Shown piece by piece: positions 1 to 7,589 of a stretch of 15,541 bases of DNA (positions are counted from its first letter, which is position 1; the number at the start of each line of letters is the position of its first letter). Location: the NCBI GenBank assembly GCA_964348015.1, contig CAYGBC010000018.1, forward strand, positions 1 to 15,541. Direction: 5' to 3'. Source of the DNA: SOIA01 sp964348015. Its GTDB lineage: Bacteria > Acidobacteriota > Aminicenantia > Aminicenantales > Aminicenantaceae. A program made the position numbers and the translations under genes. The notes beneath the pieces are model-generated. The model searched no databases. It was given only the letters and a program-made list of their open reading frames with translations, and was not told where the DNA came from.

Positions 1-31
1 GGTTGCCGGAGACTCCGTTGCGAGGCGGGGT

Positions 32-120
32 GGGATTCCTTCGCTTTGCTCGGAACAGGCTTGGCAATCCCATGCCTGTGCGCAAGGGCATGAGATCGCC
101 ACGCTTCGCTCGCGATGACA
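32..120. repeat. Degenerate copies of the TGTCATTGCGA-type palindromic repeat
   Basis: The best copy is at 92-120 (GAGATCGCCACGC, then TTCGCTCGCGATGACA). It is the reverse-orientation form of the repeat seen near 5300-5450 and 14336-14525. A more diverged copy lies at about 32-54 (GGGATTCC, then TTCGCTTTGCTCGGAA), and an isolated GGCAATCCC end is at 62-70. Between them, 71-76 and 87-92 (CATGCC/GGCATG) can pair into a 6-bp stem. An open frame across 3-200 only translates these repeats (stretches such as LRFAR and PRFARDDN) and is not a credible gene. These intergenic REP-like elements carry no sign of mobility genes here. Confidence 0.7.
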
Positions 121-170
121 ATTGGTCAAAAGGAAAGGTCGTCAGACCGGCTCGCCCGAAGGGTAAAAGA

Positions 171-226
171 TGCCGACATAAGATGATCAATTATCATTAA
201 AGAGATGCTTGAATAAGGTGTCGGCA
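171..226. other. Nested stem-loop upstream of valS
   Basis: TGCCGACA (171-178) and TGTCGGCA (219-226) are perfect 8-bp inverted arms. They enclose a second inverted repeat, ATGAT (183-187) with ATCAT (193-197) around a 5-nt loop. It lies upstream of the proposed valS promoter, so it would not be in the valS leader if that promoter is right. The run after the outer stem (GATTTTATG) is too poor in T for a clear intrinsic terminator. It could be the end of an upstream gene's transcript, a protein-binding palindrome or chance. No T-box motif is seen here or nearer valS. Confidence 0.4.
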
Positions 227-265
227 GATTTTATGAATAATCCAGGGAATAAAAATAAGGAAAAT

Positions 266-293
266 TTGTCTGTAAATTGTTAAAATATATACT
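266..293 (+). promoter_or_regulatory. Candidate sigma-70 promoter for valS
   Basis: TTGTCT (266-271) matches the -35 consensus at 4 of 6 bases. TATACT (288-293) matches the -10 consensus at 5 of 6. The spacer is 16 bp and the surroundings are AT-rich. Transcription would start near 300, giving a valS leader of about 60 nt. It is the best promoter-like pair ahead of the plus-strand valS-birA-coaX cluster. Confidence 0.55.
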
Positions 294-361
294 CTTTAAG
301 GCCTTGTCCCAGGAATGAAGAGTGGGATGCGGGCCTAAACCAGAAAAATTTGGATCGCACG

Positions 362-3004
362 ATGAAGAACAAACGCATTTTGGGGAAAGCGTACGACCCT
401 AAGCCTGTCGAAGAGAAGTGGTCTGATTTCTGGATCGATGAAGGGCTGTTTGTCCCGGAGCTCCCTTCCTCGAAGAAGAAGTTTTCGATGGTCCTTCCCC
501 CTCCTAACGTCACGGGCTCTCTGCATGTGGGCCATGCTCTCTGCTTCACTCTTCCCGATATCATCGTTCGCTGGCGGAGGATGCAGGGATACAACACGCT
601 CTGGCTTCCCGGGACGGATCACGCCAGCATAGCGGTCCATAACGTGATCGAGCAGAGTCTTGAGGAGAAGGGATTAACACGGGAGAAGGTTGGACGCGAT
701 GAGTTCATGAAGATCGCCTGGAATTGGAAGAACAAATACGGAGGCTTCATCATCAACCAGCTGAAGAAGCTCGGAACTTCTTTGGACTGGACGCGGGAAA
801 GGTTCACTCTGGATGAGGGGTTTTCCCGCGCCGTGAAGCGCGTTTTTGTTGACCTCTACGAAGAAGGGCTGATCTACAGGGATTATTACCTGGTCAACCG
901 CTGCCCCCACTGCGGGACCGTCCTTTCAGATATCGAGATCGAACACAAAGAAAAACAGGCCAAGCTGTATTACATCAAGTATCCTCTTCTCGACAGCGAA
1001 GAGAGCATCACGGTGGCCACCACACGTCCGGAGACCATGCTGGGAGATACGGCGGTGGCCGTGCATCCCGATGACAAGCGCTTCATACGATTCCAGGGGA
1101 AGACAGTCCTTCTTCCGCTCGTCGACAGGAAAATCCCCGTGATCACTGACGAAAGAGTCGAGATGGACTTCGGGACAGGCGCTGTAAAAGTCACCCCGGC
1201 CCATGACCCGGTCGATTTCGAGCTGGGAAAGAAGCATAATCTTGAGCAGGTCATCGTGATTGACGGGTCGGGAAGAATGACCAAAGAAGCAGGAAAGGAG
1301 TTCCAGGGACTGGACCGGTTTGAGTGCCGTGAAAAGGTTCTTTCCAGGCTGGAGGAGAAGGGGCTTCTTGAAAAGACAGAGGATTACCAGCATTCAGTCG
1401 GGCATTGTTACCGCTGCCAGACCGTAATCGAGCCGAATTTGTCCTGGCAGTGGTTCGTTCGCGTGGAACCTCTGGCCAAGGAAGCCATTCGCGTGGTCGA
1501 AGAGGGGAAGATTGAATTCATCCCCCCCAACTGGGCGAAAACCTACTTCGAATGGATGTACAACATCCACGACTGGTGCATCTCCCGGCAGCTGTGGTGG
1601 GGACACAGGATTCCGGCCTGGCATTGTAGTGATTGTGACCACATCATCGTGGCCCTCGAGACGCCCCAGAAATGCGGGAAATGCAAGGGTTCAAACCTGG
1701 TTCAGGATGAAGATGTCCTGGACACCTGGTTCTCCTCGGCTCTCTGGCCATTTGTCACAATGGGCTGGCCTGAACAGACCGAGGATTTGAAGGTTTTCTA
1801 CCCGACGGATTTGATGTCCACAGGGTTTGATATCATCTTTTTCTGGGTCGCCCGGATGATCATGATGGGCCTGAAATTCGCCAGGGATATCCCTTTCCGT
1901 CATGTTTATATCAACGGTCTGGTCAGGGATTTCAAAAGGCGAAAAATGAGCAAATCAGAGGGGAACATCATCGATCCCCTCGAGATGATCGATAAATACG
2001 GTACGGATGCCTTGCGATTCACGATGGCCGCACTGGCCATTCCCGGAGCGGACATCTCCCTTTCGGAGGAAAGGATGGCCGGCTACCAGGCCTTCGCCAA
2101 TAAAATCTGGAATGCCTCGCGTTTTGTTCTCATGAGCCTGGAGAGCGAAGAATTCCAGGTGAAAGAACAGGAATTGACCCTGGCAGACAGGTGGATCCGG
2201 AGCCGCTTGACGGAGATCACCGGCGAATTGGACAAGGCTCTGGAACAGTACAAGTTTTACGAGGCGGCCGACAAGATTTACCATTTTATCTGGCATGAAT
2301 TCTGCGATTGGTATATCGAGCTGGTCAAGCCAAGCCTGAAAGCGGGGAACAGGACGACAGAGGCGATATTAGCGGAGGCTCTCGACTGGATCCTGAGGCT
2401 TCTCCATCCTTTCATGCCGTATATCACAGAGGAGATCTGGCAGCATCTTCCTTTTTCCGGAAAATCTCTGGTGAAAGCCTCTTTTCCCAAGGAGGACAAA
2501 AGATTCAAGGACAAGAATGCGGAAAAGGAGATGAAATTCCTCCAGGATGCCATCATCGGAGTCCGGACCATTCGAGCGGAAAACAGGATTCCTCCCAAGC
2601 AGAACATCGAACTCTGGGTCAAGGTCAAAAAGGAGGGAGAGAAAAAGATCATTCTGGAAAACCAATCCTATATTCAAACGCTGGCCAATATCCGGAAGAT
2701 CGAGATATTGGATCGTTTCCCCGGCAAAAAGAAACTCCTGAAAGGAGTCGCCGGATCTTGGGAAATAGGGATTCCGATAGAGGAGGGCGTTTTCGATCTG
2801 CAACAGGAAAAACAAAGGCTGGAAAAAGAACTTTCCAAGCTCGCTCAGGACATAGAAAAGATTGAAAAGAGGCTCCAGAATCAAGACTTCCAGAAGCGCG
2901 CTCCGAAGAATGTCATTGAGGAAACACAGCAGAGGCTTCAGCAGCTCCAGGCAAAGAAGGCCAAGCTCGAAGAAAGCTTCGAACATGTTCTTTCCCTGAT
3001 ATAA
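362..3004 (+). CDS. valS: Valyl-tRNA synthetase
   Basis: Cytoplasmic class Ia aminoacyl-tRNA synthetase that charges tRNA-Val with valine using ATP. At 880 residues it has normal family length. Visible parts, in order: the HIGH motif as HVGH (residues 55-58, after PPPNVTGSL); a Cys pair CPHC near 181-184; the CP1 editing domain with TTRPETMLGD near 220 and GTGAVKVTPAHDP; more zinc-type Cys pairs (CYRC; CSDC with CGKC); KMSKS intact at 528-532; the anticodon-binding domain; and a C-terminal coiled-coil arm rich in Glu, Lys and Gln, typical of ValS. ATG 362 is preferred because a GGA core lies 7 nt upstream. An in-frame TTG at 350 would add four residues but has no ribosome-binding site. birA follows after 36 bp, suggesting co-transcription. 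The identification is secure; only the start is slightly uncertain. Confidence 0.98.
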   Translation: MKNKRILGKAYDPKPVEEKWSDFWIDEGLFVPELPSSKKKFSMVLPPPNVTGSLHVGHALCFTLPDIIVRWRRMQGYNTLWLPGTDHASIAVHNVIEQSLEEKGLTREKVGRDEFMKIAWNWKNKYGGFIINQLKKLGTSLDWTRERFTLDEGFSRAVKRVFVDLYEEGLIYRDYYLVNRCPHCGTVLSDIEIEHKEKQAKLYYIKYPLLDSEESITVATTRPETMLGDTAVAVHPDDKRFIRFQGKTVLLPLVDRKIPVITDERVEMDFGTGAVKVTPAHDPVDFELGKKHNLEQVIVIDGSGRMTKEAGKEFQGLDRFECREKVLSRLEEKGLLEKTEDYQHSVGHCYRCQTVIEPNLSWQWFVRVEPLAKEAIRVVEEGKIEFIPPNWAKTYFEWMYNIHDWCISRQLWWGHRIPAWHCSDCDHIIVALETPQKCGKCKGSNLVQDEDVLDTWFSSALWPFVTMGWPEQTEDLKVFYPTDLMSTGFDIIFFWVARMIMMGLKFARDIPFRHVYINGLVRDFKRRKMSKSEGNIIDPLEMIDKYGTDALRFTMAALAIPGADISLSEERMAGYQAFANKIWNASRFVLMSLESEEFQVKEQELTLADRWIRSRLTEITGELDKALEQYKFYEAADKIYHFIWHEFCDWYIELVKPSLKAGNRTTEAILAEALDWILRLLHPFMPYITEEIWQHLPFSGKSLVKASFPKEDKRFKDKNAEKEMKFLQDAIIGVRTIRAENRIPPKQNIELWVKVKKEGEKKIILENQSYIQTLANIRKIEILDRFPGKKKLLKGVAGSWEIGIPIEEGVFDLQQEKQRLEKELSKLAQDIEKIEKRLQNQDFQKRAPKNVIEETQQRLQQLQAKKAKLEESFEHVLSLI

Positions 3005-3040
3005 AGAGCCGAGAAGAGGGCCAGCTTATATCAATCTGCC

Positions 3041-3799
3041 ATGGAAATTGGGGCGAAAATCGTTCGAGTCAAAAGCTGTCTGTCCACCAATGATATGGCT
3101 AAAGACCTGGCTCTCTCCGGGGAGACAGAAGGCACGGTCGTCATTTCCGAAGAGCAGACGCAGGGAAAAGGGACAAAGGGGAGGAGCTGGTATTCAGCCA
3201 GAAAAAAGGGACTTTATCTCTCTGTCGTTCTCACTCCCCCTCATCCGGACATTTCCCTGATTCCGCTTGTGGGAGGATTGGCCGTCAGCGATGCCGTGTT
3301 TTCCTCCTTTGGCATCCGGGTCAGCCTGAAATGGCCCAACGACCTGGTTTGGAAAGGGAAAAAGCTCGGAGGGATTCTCTGCGAGGGTGCTTTTTCAGGG
3401 AACCGGGTCAACTACGTTGTCTTAGGCATTGGCCTGAATCTCAGTCATGCGAGGGATGATTTTCCAGAGGAAATTCGCGATCAGGCCGTCTCCCTGAAGC
3501 TTATAACCGAAGAAAAGCCCGACGAAAAAGTTCTTCTTGGAAACCTCTTGCAGGCTTTGAGTTATTGGTATAAACAGTTCGTACTGGGAAAAGGAGACAG
3601 GATTCGCAGGGCTTATCAGGAGACATCTGTGTTGTCCCCGGGAATAAAAGTCATCCTGGATACGAACAGAGCGGAGATTTCCGGGATTTACAGGGGGATC
3701 AGCCCTCAAGGCGGCCTGGTTGTGGAATCCGAAGGGAAGAAAACAACTTATTTTTCTGCGGAGATCAAGGCTGTCAAAGACACCCCACAGGAGGGATGA
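3041..3799 (+). CDS. birA: Biotin--[acetyl-CoA-carboxylase] ligase (monofunctional)
   Basis: Makes biotinyl-5'-AMP from biotin and ATP and transfers biotin to the carboxyl-carrier lysine of biotin-dependent carboxylases. The 252 residues begin directly in the catalytic domain (STN at 15-17). There is no N-terminal winged helix, so this is a monofunctional ligase and not a biotin-operon repressor. Seen: the biotin/AMP loop QGKGTKGRSW (41-50), KWPNDL (97-102), KLGGIL (108-113), and a small C-terminal domain of roughly the last 50 residues. The usual loop is GRGRRGRxW; the Arg matching E. coli R118 is Thr here (residue 45, codon ACA). No good Shine-Dalgarno lies just before ATG 3041 (an AGAGGG is about 20 nt away), so translation may lean on valS. 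The stop is 1 nt before the coaX start. Confidence 0.95.
   Translation: MEIGAKIVRVKSCLSTNDMAKDLALSGETEGTVVISEEQTQGKGTKGRSWYSARKKGLYLSVVLTPPHPDISLIPLVGGLAVSDAVFSSFGIRVSLKWPNDLVWKGKKLGGILCEGAFSGNRVNYVVLGIGLNLSHARDDFPEEIRDQAVSLKLITEEKPDEKVLLGNLLQALSYWYKQFVLGKGDRIRRAYQETSVLSPGIKVILDTNRAEISGIYRGISPQGGLVVESEGKKTTYFSAEIKAVKDTPQEG
3790..3795 (+). promoter_or_regulatory. Ribosome-binding site that fixes the coaX start
   Basis: GGAGGG lies 5 nt before ATG 3801, inside the last codons of birA. The open frame runs back to 3720, but this site and the family's N-terminus (DIGNTN a few residues in) fix the start at 3801. Confidence 0.8.
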
Positions 3800-3800
3800 G

Positions 3801-4568
3801 ATGCTTTTAGCCATAGACATCGGTAACACAAACATTGTCCTCGGAGTTTTCCGCGGAAGAAAACTCATCCATAGCTGGAAGATTCAGACAGAAAGCGAAA
3901 AAACCAGCGATGAATACGGAGTCACGGTTCTCAACCTGTTTTCTCTCTCCGGCCCTGAGAAAACAGAGATCGAGGCAGCCATCATTTCCAGTGTTGTTCC
4001 TCCTCTGACGCCGATTTTCGAAGATCTGAGCAAGAGCCTCTTCAATGTAAAGCCCGTGGTGGTCGGACCCGGGCTCAAAACAGGAATGGCCATACTTTAT
4101 GAAAATCCGCTGGAGGTGGGCGCGGACAGGGTGGTTGCGGCCGTGGGCGCCTATGAAAAACATGGGGGTCCCTGTATAGTGGTGGATTTTGGGACAGCCA
4201 CAACCTTTGATGCGGTTTCCTCCAAAGGGGAATATCTCGGTGGAGCGATCGCTCCGGGAGTCCAGATTTCGGCGGAAGCCCTCTATCTGAAAACAGCCCA
4301 ACTGCCTCGCATTGAGATCAAAAAACCCAGGGCAGCCATCGGCCGCACCACGGTCACCAGCATGCAGTCGGGATTGTATTTTGGCTATGTGGGCCTTGTG
4401 TCCAAAATCATCGAGGAAATCAAAAGAGAATTGGGAGAAGGCACCACTGTCATCTCCACGGGAGGGTTTGGCGCCCAGATCAGCCACGAGATTTCCTCTA
4501 TCGATATTCACGAGCCTGATCTCGTTTTGGAAGGACTGCAGGTCGTTCATCAGAAAATCCAGGGTTGA
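3801..4568 (+). CDS. coaX: Type III pantothenate kinase
   Basis: Catalyses the first step of coenzyme A synthesis, ATP-dependent phosphorylation of pantothenate, in the cytoplasm. The 255-residue length is typical. It shows the ASKHA-fold motifs of CoaX: IDIGNTN at 5-11 (phosphate loop with the first Asp), GADR at 107-110, and DFGTATTFD at 129-137, followed by GGAIAPG. Members of this class are generally insensitive to CoA feedback and need a monovalent cation (known for the family, not shown here). It follows birA by 1 nt. A birA-coaX pairing is common in bacteria and joins two cofactor genes. The next gene starts at or just after its stop codon, so it is part of the same operon. Confidence 0.96.
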   Translation: MLLAIDIGNTNIVLGVFRGRKLIHSWKIQTESEKTSDEYGVTVLNLFSLSGPEKTEIEAAIISSVVPPLTPIFEDLSKSLFNVKPVVVGPGLKTGMAILYENPLEVGADRVVAAVGAYEKHGGPCIVVDFGTATTFDAVSSKGEYLGGAIAPGVQISAEALYLKTAQLPRIEIKKPRAAIGRTTVTSMQSGLYFGYVGLVSKIIEEIKRELGEGTTVISTGGFGAQISHEISSIDIHEPDLVLEGLQVVHQKIQG

Positions 4569-4591
4569 ACATTTCGCCCGTGCGGGGAACA

Positions 4592-5233
4592 GTGAACGGA
4601 AAGAGCAAACACAGAAGCGAGTATTACCAATCGATTGCCCGCTATTACTTCAAGCGGCGCGGGGCCCCTTTTTTCCTCTCTGCCGCAGAACTGGGCCTCA
4701 TCGCAAAATGGGAAAAGATGAAAATTCCCCTTGCGGTTGTCCTGGAAGGGATCCAGAGGGCTTTCGAGAGTTATCTGAGGAAATCCGGAAAAAGGACCAA
4801 GATCCAGACGCTGGCCTATTGCGAGCCGCAAATTTTGAGGGCGTTTGACCAGCATAGAGAAAGAAGAGTGGGAAGTGAGCAGAAGAAAGTCAGCAGAGCA
4901 GAAAAAAGAAACCGCGCCCGGGCAGAGATAAAGAAATTTCTCACAAGCCTTCCCGGTCAGATCGACTATTTGAGAGAGTCCTATTCCAGGGCGCAAAACG
5001 TGCTCTCCCAGAGCCTTGTGGAGGAGGAGAAGCTTGAACGAATAGAGGGAGAAATCGAGGAGTTGATCTGGGAGCACTCGGCGAAGAATGAAAAGGAAAG
5101 GGTTATGAAGGATATTCGATCGGAGTATAATGTGGGCGTGGAAGAGGAATTTTTGAGGATTCTCAGGCTAAAATTGGTCAAGGAGTTGAGAGACAAATAC
5201 AGGATCCCGTATGTTTCGCTTTTTTATTATTAG
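4592..5233 (+). CDS. Uncharacterised protein downstream of coaX
   Basis: Not recognised as a named family. The 213-residue product is soluble and highly charged, with no signal peptide or membrane segment. Its first part (after RSEYYQSIARYYFKRRG) reads as a small helical domain containing FFLSAAELGLIAKWEK and IPLAVVLEGIQRAFESYL. The middle (about residues 90-120) is rich in Lys, Arg and Glu. The last third is helical (LIWEHSAKNEKERVM onward) and ends in an aromatic tail, SLFYY. GTG 4592 is preferred because GGGGA lies 3 nt upstream. Upstream alternatives are GTG 4580 and TTG 4565, which overlaps the coaX stop but lacks a usable ribosome-binding site. The tight packing behind coaX suggests co-expression, but no function is implied. 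I have an impression that similar proteins occur in Deltaproteobacteria and Acidobacteria, which is unchecked. Confidence 0.8.
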   Translation: MNGKSKHRSEYYQSIARYYFKRRGAPFFLSAAELGLIAKWEKMKIPLAVVLEGIQRAFESYLRKSGKRTKIQTLAYCEPQILRAFDQHRERRVGSEQKKVSRAEKRNRARAEIKKFLTSLPGQIDYLRESYSRAQNVLSQSLVEEEKLERIEGEIEELIWEHSAKNEKERVMKDIRSEYNVGVEEEFLRILRLKLVKELRDKYRIPYVSLFYY

Positions 5234-5243
5234 GGGTCGCGTC

Positions 5244-5272
5244 TTAACATTTGACATTTGGTGAACTACTAT
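5244..5272 (+). promoter_or_regulatory. Candidate promoter ahead of the repeat cluster and rnr
   Basis: TTAACA (5244-5249, 5 of 6) and TACTAT (5267-5272, 4 of 6) are separated by 17 bp. A perfect TTGACA at 5251-5256 overlaps the spacer but has no well-placed -10 (TATAAA begins only 13 bp after it). Transcription from here would run through the repeats for about 240 nt before rnr. A -10-like TATTAT just upstream of rnr (around 5493) has no convincing -35. Confidence 0.35.
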
Positions 5273-5297
5273 AAATCACTGTGAACGGAGGTTCCTT

Positions 5298-5450
5298 GTC
5301 ATTGCGAGCTTGCGCGGCAATCTCGTAAGATAAAATAAGAGGGAGATAAAATCCTTTTGTCACTGTGAAGAAGGAAATGACGAAGAAATCTTATAAAAAG
5401 GATAGAATACATTTTAATTAAGGGATTGCCACACTGCGTTCGCAATGACA
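5298..5450. repeat. Cluster of three palindromic repeat copies between the plus-strand operons
   Basis: Copy 1 (5298-5326) reads TCATTGCGAGCTTGC, then GCGGCAATCTC. Copy 2 (5358-5392) is a diverged copy in the same orientation (TTGTCACTGTGAAG to AAATCTT). Copy 3 (5421-5450) is inverted: GGGATTGCCACACTG, then CGTTCGCAATGACA. Copies 1 and 3 share TGTCATTGCGA and GGCAATC ends and can pair as the arms of a long hairpin around roughly 95 nt. The element fills most of the 286-bp gap between the coaX operon and rnr. It contains no gene. Confidence 0.75.
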
Positions 5451-5507
5451 TGTGAAACAACTCCTATTATGAACAAAATACATGGAATCTGAATATTATA
5501 TCCCGAT

Positions 5508-5513
5508 CAAAGG
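5508..5513 (+). promoter_or_regulatory. Ribosome-binding site for rnr
   Basis: AAAGGA lies 6 nt before ATG 5520 and supports that start. Confidence 0.65.
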
Positions 5514-5519
5514 AAATCA

Positions 5520-7589
5520 ATGGACAGTGAAATAGTATCCCTGCTCAGGAAAAGACGGGAGGGTCTGAACTTCCAGAAGATCGCCCGAGAGCTTCATCTC
5601 TCCCCCAGGGAAAAGCAAAGGTTGAAGAAGAGCTTGAAAAGGATGGAGGGCCAAGGCGTCGTCTTCAGGCTGAAGGGAAAGTATCATGTCCCCGCCAAGA
5701 CAGACCTGATACGAGGCCGGTTTATCCCGACACTGAGGGGATTCGGTTTTGTTGCCCCGGAAGACCGGTCATCCGAGGATATTTTCATCCCGGCCCGTTA
5801 CACCGCAAATGCCCGGAGAGGCGATCTCGTGGAGGTCCTGTACAGGGAAAAAGGGAAAAAGGGAAAGTCTGAAGGCCGGGTGGTCAGGATCTTGAAAGCC
5901 GAGAAGAAAACGCTGCTCGGGATTTACTCTGAACGGCGCGGAAGCCCCTTTTTTCTCCCGTTTGACTCTCCGTCTTCGGAAGAACTGCCTTTGAAGGGCG
6001 AAAAGCCGCCCGCGCTCCGCCCGGGGATGGTCGTTGAAGTCGACAGAAAAACTGTCGTTTTGAAAGAAGTGCTGGGGCAGCCCGATGATCCGGGAGTGGA
6101 CACCCGGGTGATGATAAAGAAGTTCAACCTGCCCTTCTCGTTTTCAAAAAAAACCTTAGCCGAAGCCAAAGACCTCTCCGGACGAATAAACACTCAGGGC
6201 CGGAAAGGGAGAAAGGATTACCGGAGCTGGAGGAGCATGACGATAGACGGCGAGCACGCTCAGGACTTTGATGACGCGGTGAGTGTGAAAACACTCAAAA
6301 ATGGACATTTTCTTCTCGGCGTCCATATCGCCGATGTCTCCCATTTTGTCAAGCCGGATTCCTTTCTGGATACTGAAGCCTTCGAGAGAGGGACGAGCGT
6401 TTATTTTCCGGATTCGACTCTTCCGATGCTGCCCGAGAGACTGTCCAACAACATTTGCAGCCTCAGGCCCAAAGAGGACAAGTTGGCCTTTTCGGTCCTC
6501 CTCGAGATTGACCGGAAAGGAAAGATCATTCAAACGAGGTTTCATCCTTCTCTGATTCGAACTGTCGAGAGGATGACTTATGATTCGGTCTTCCGGATAT
6601 TCGAGGACGACGAGAAGGAGAAAAAAAAGTATTCTCGGCTGGTTCCAGACCTGTTTTTGATGAGAGAATTGGCGTCACTCTTGAGAAAGAGAAGAGAGGA
6701 TGCGGGGAGCCTGGATTTTGACCTTCTTGAGCCGGAGCTTGTGTACAGAGAAGGAAGTCTCATTTCCATCATTCCCTTCGAGCGCAATGAGGCCCACCAA
6801 CTGATCGAGGAATTCATGCTCGCGGCGAATGAGGCTGTCGCCCATTTCTTGATCCAGAGAAATGTCCCGCTTCTTCACAGGGCACATCCCGACCCGGATT
6901 TGAAGGACCTGGAAAGGCTGAGAGAGATACTGACTCATTTCGGTCTGTCCCTTCCGATGCCCAGGAAGATTGGGCCGAAGGATCTGCAGCGCGTCCTGAA
7001 GGATGTGGACGGGAAACCCGAGGAGAAATTTGTCAGCCTCCAAGTGCTGAAATCCCTGAAACTCGCCGTTTACTCGGAAAAAGATGCGGGGCATTACGGC
7101 CTTGCCAAAAAGGAATACGCCCACTTCACCTCTCCCATCAGGCGTTACCCAGATCTTGTTGTGCACCGGATCTTGAAGGACGTTCTGGACGGAAAAGAGA
7201 GAGAAAAACTCTCTCTCGCTCCGGTGGCTCTCCACTGTTCCGAGCGGGAGCGGACCGCGGAGGAAGCGGAGCGGGAGCTTCTGAAATGGAGGATATTCCG
7301 TTTTCTGAAGCGGAAGCTTGGCGAGGAGTTTGATGGTATAATCGTGGATATTACCAGCGCGGGCCTGATCGTGGAGCTCGATGACTATTTTGTGGATGGG
7401 CTGATCTCTTATTCGGATTTAGGAGGAGATTACTACCGCAAGCGTTCGGAAAAGACTCTGGTGGGGAGGCGAACCGGCAAGACTTTTGAGCTTGGAGAGA
7501 GAGTGAGAGTGATTTTGGCCTCGATTGACCCTATCCTGAGGAGAATGAGCCTGGTTCCTTGCCAGGGGAAGCGGGATAAAGCGCGATGA
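5520..7589 (+). CDS. rnr: Ribonuclease R
   Basis: Processive 3'-to-5' exoribonuclease of the RNase II/RNB family, which degrades structured RNA and takes part in rRNA and mRNA turnover. The 689 residues contain a winged-helix N-terminus (about 1-60), cold-shock domains (RGRFIPTLRGFGFV near 65 and a second one to about 180), and the RNB catalytic domain. The metal-binding Asp pattern is intact: D243, D249, D251 and D252 within DGEHAQDFDDAV. Also present are HIADVSHFV and the signature HFTSPIRRYPDLVVHR. A C-terminal S1 domain (about 598-680) contains GIIVDITSAGLIVEL. The winged helix and the short basic end (GKRDKAR) fit RNase R better than RNase II. The protein is shorter than E. coli RNase R (813), mainly because it lacks the long lysine-rich tail. 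Its stop overlaps the next gene by ATGA. Confidence 0.96.
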   Translation: MDSEIVSLLRKRREGLNFQKIARELHLSPREKQRLKKSLKRMEGQGVVFRLKGKYHVPAKTDLIRGRFIPTLRGFGFVAPEDRSSEDIFIPARYTANARRGDLVEVLYREKGKKGKSEGRVVRILKAEKKTLLGIYSERRGSPFFLPFDSPSSEELPLKGEKPPALRPGMVVEVDRKTVVLKEVLGQPDDPGVDTRVMIKKFNLPFSFSKKTLAEAKDLSGRINTQGRKGRKDYRSWRSMTIDGEHAQDFDDAVSVKTLKNGHFLLGVHIADVSHFVKPDSFLDTEAFERGTSVYFPDSTLPMLPERLSNNICSLRPKEDKLAFSVLLEIDRKGKIIQTRFHPSLIRTVERMTYDSVFRIFEDDEKEKKKYSRLVPDLFLMRELASLLRKRREDAGSLDFDLLEPELVYREGSLISIIPFERNEAHQLIEEFMLAANEAVAHFLIQRNVPLLHRAHPDPDLKDLERLREILTHFGLSLPMPRKIGPKDLQRVLKDVDGKPEEKFVSLQVLKSLKLAVYSEKDAGHYGLAKKEYAHFTSPIRRYPDLVVHRILKDVLDGKEREKLSLAPVALHCSERERTAEEAERELLKWRIFRFLKRKLGEEFDGIIVDITSAGLIVELDDYFVDGLISYSDLGGDYYRKRSEKTLVGRRTGKTFELGERVRVILASIDPILRRMSLVPCQGKRDKAR

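Noticed and set aside
3..200. Open frame of 65 codons at the left edge
   Set aside because: Its product is mostly a translation of palindromic repeat sequence and it has no ribosome-binding site.
171..361. T-box leader for valS
   Set aside because: No AGGGTGGNACCGCG-type T-box sequence is present, and the stem-loop lies upstream of the likely promoter.
2369..2986. Minus-strand frame of 205 codons inside valS
   Set aside because: It is antisense to the ValS anticodon-binding and coiled-coil region; the Leu/Phe-rich product mirrors Lys/Glu codons.
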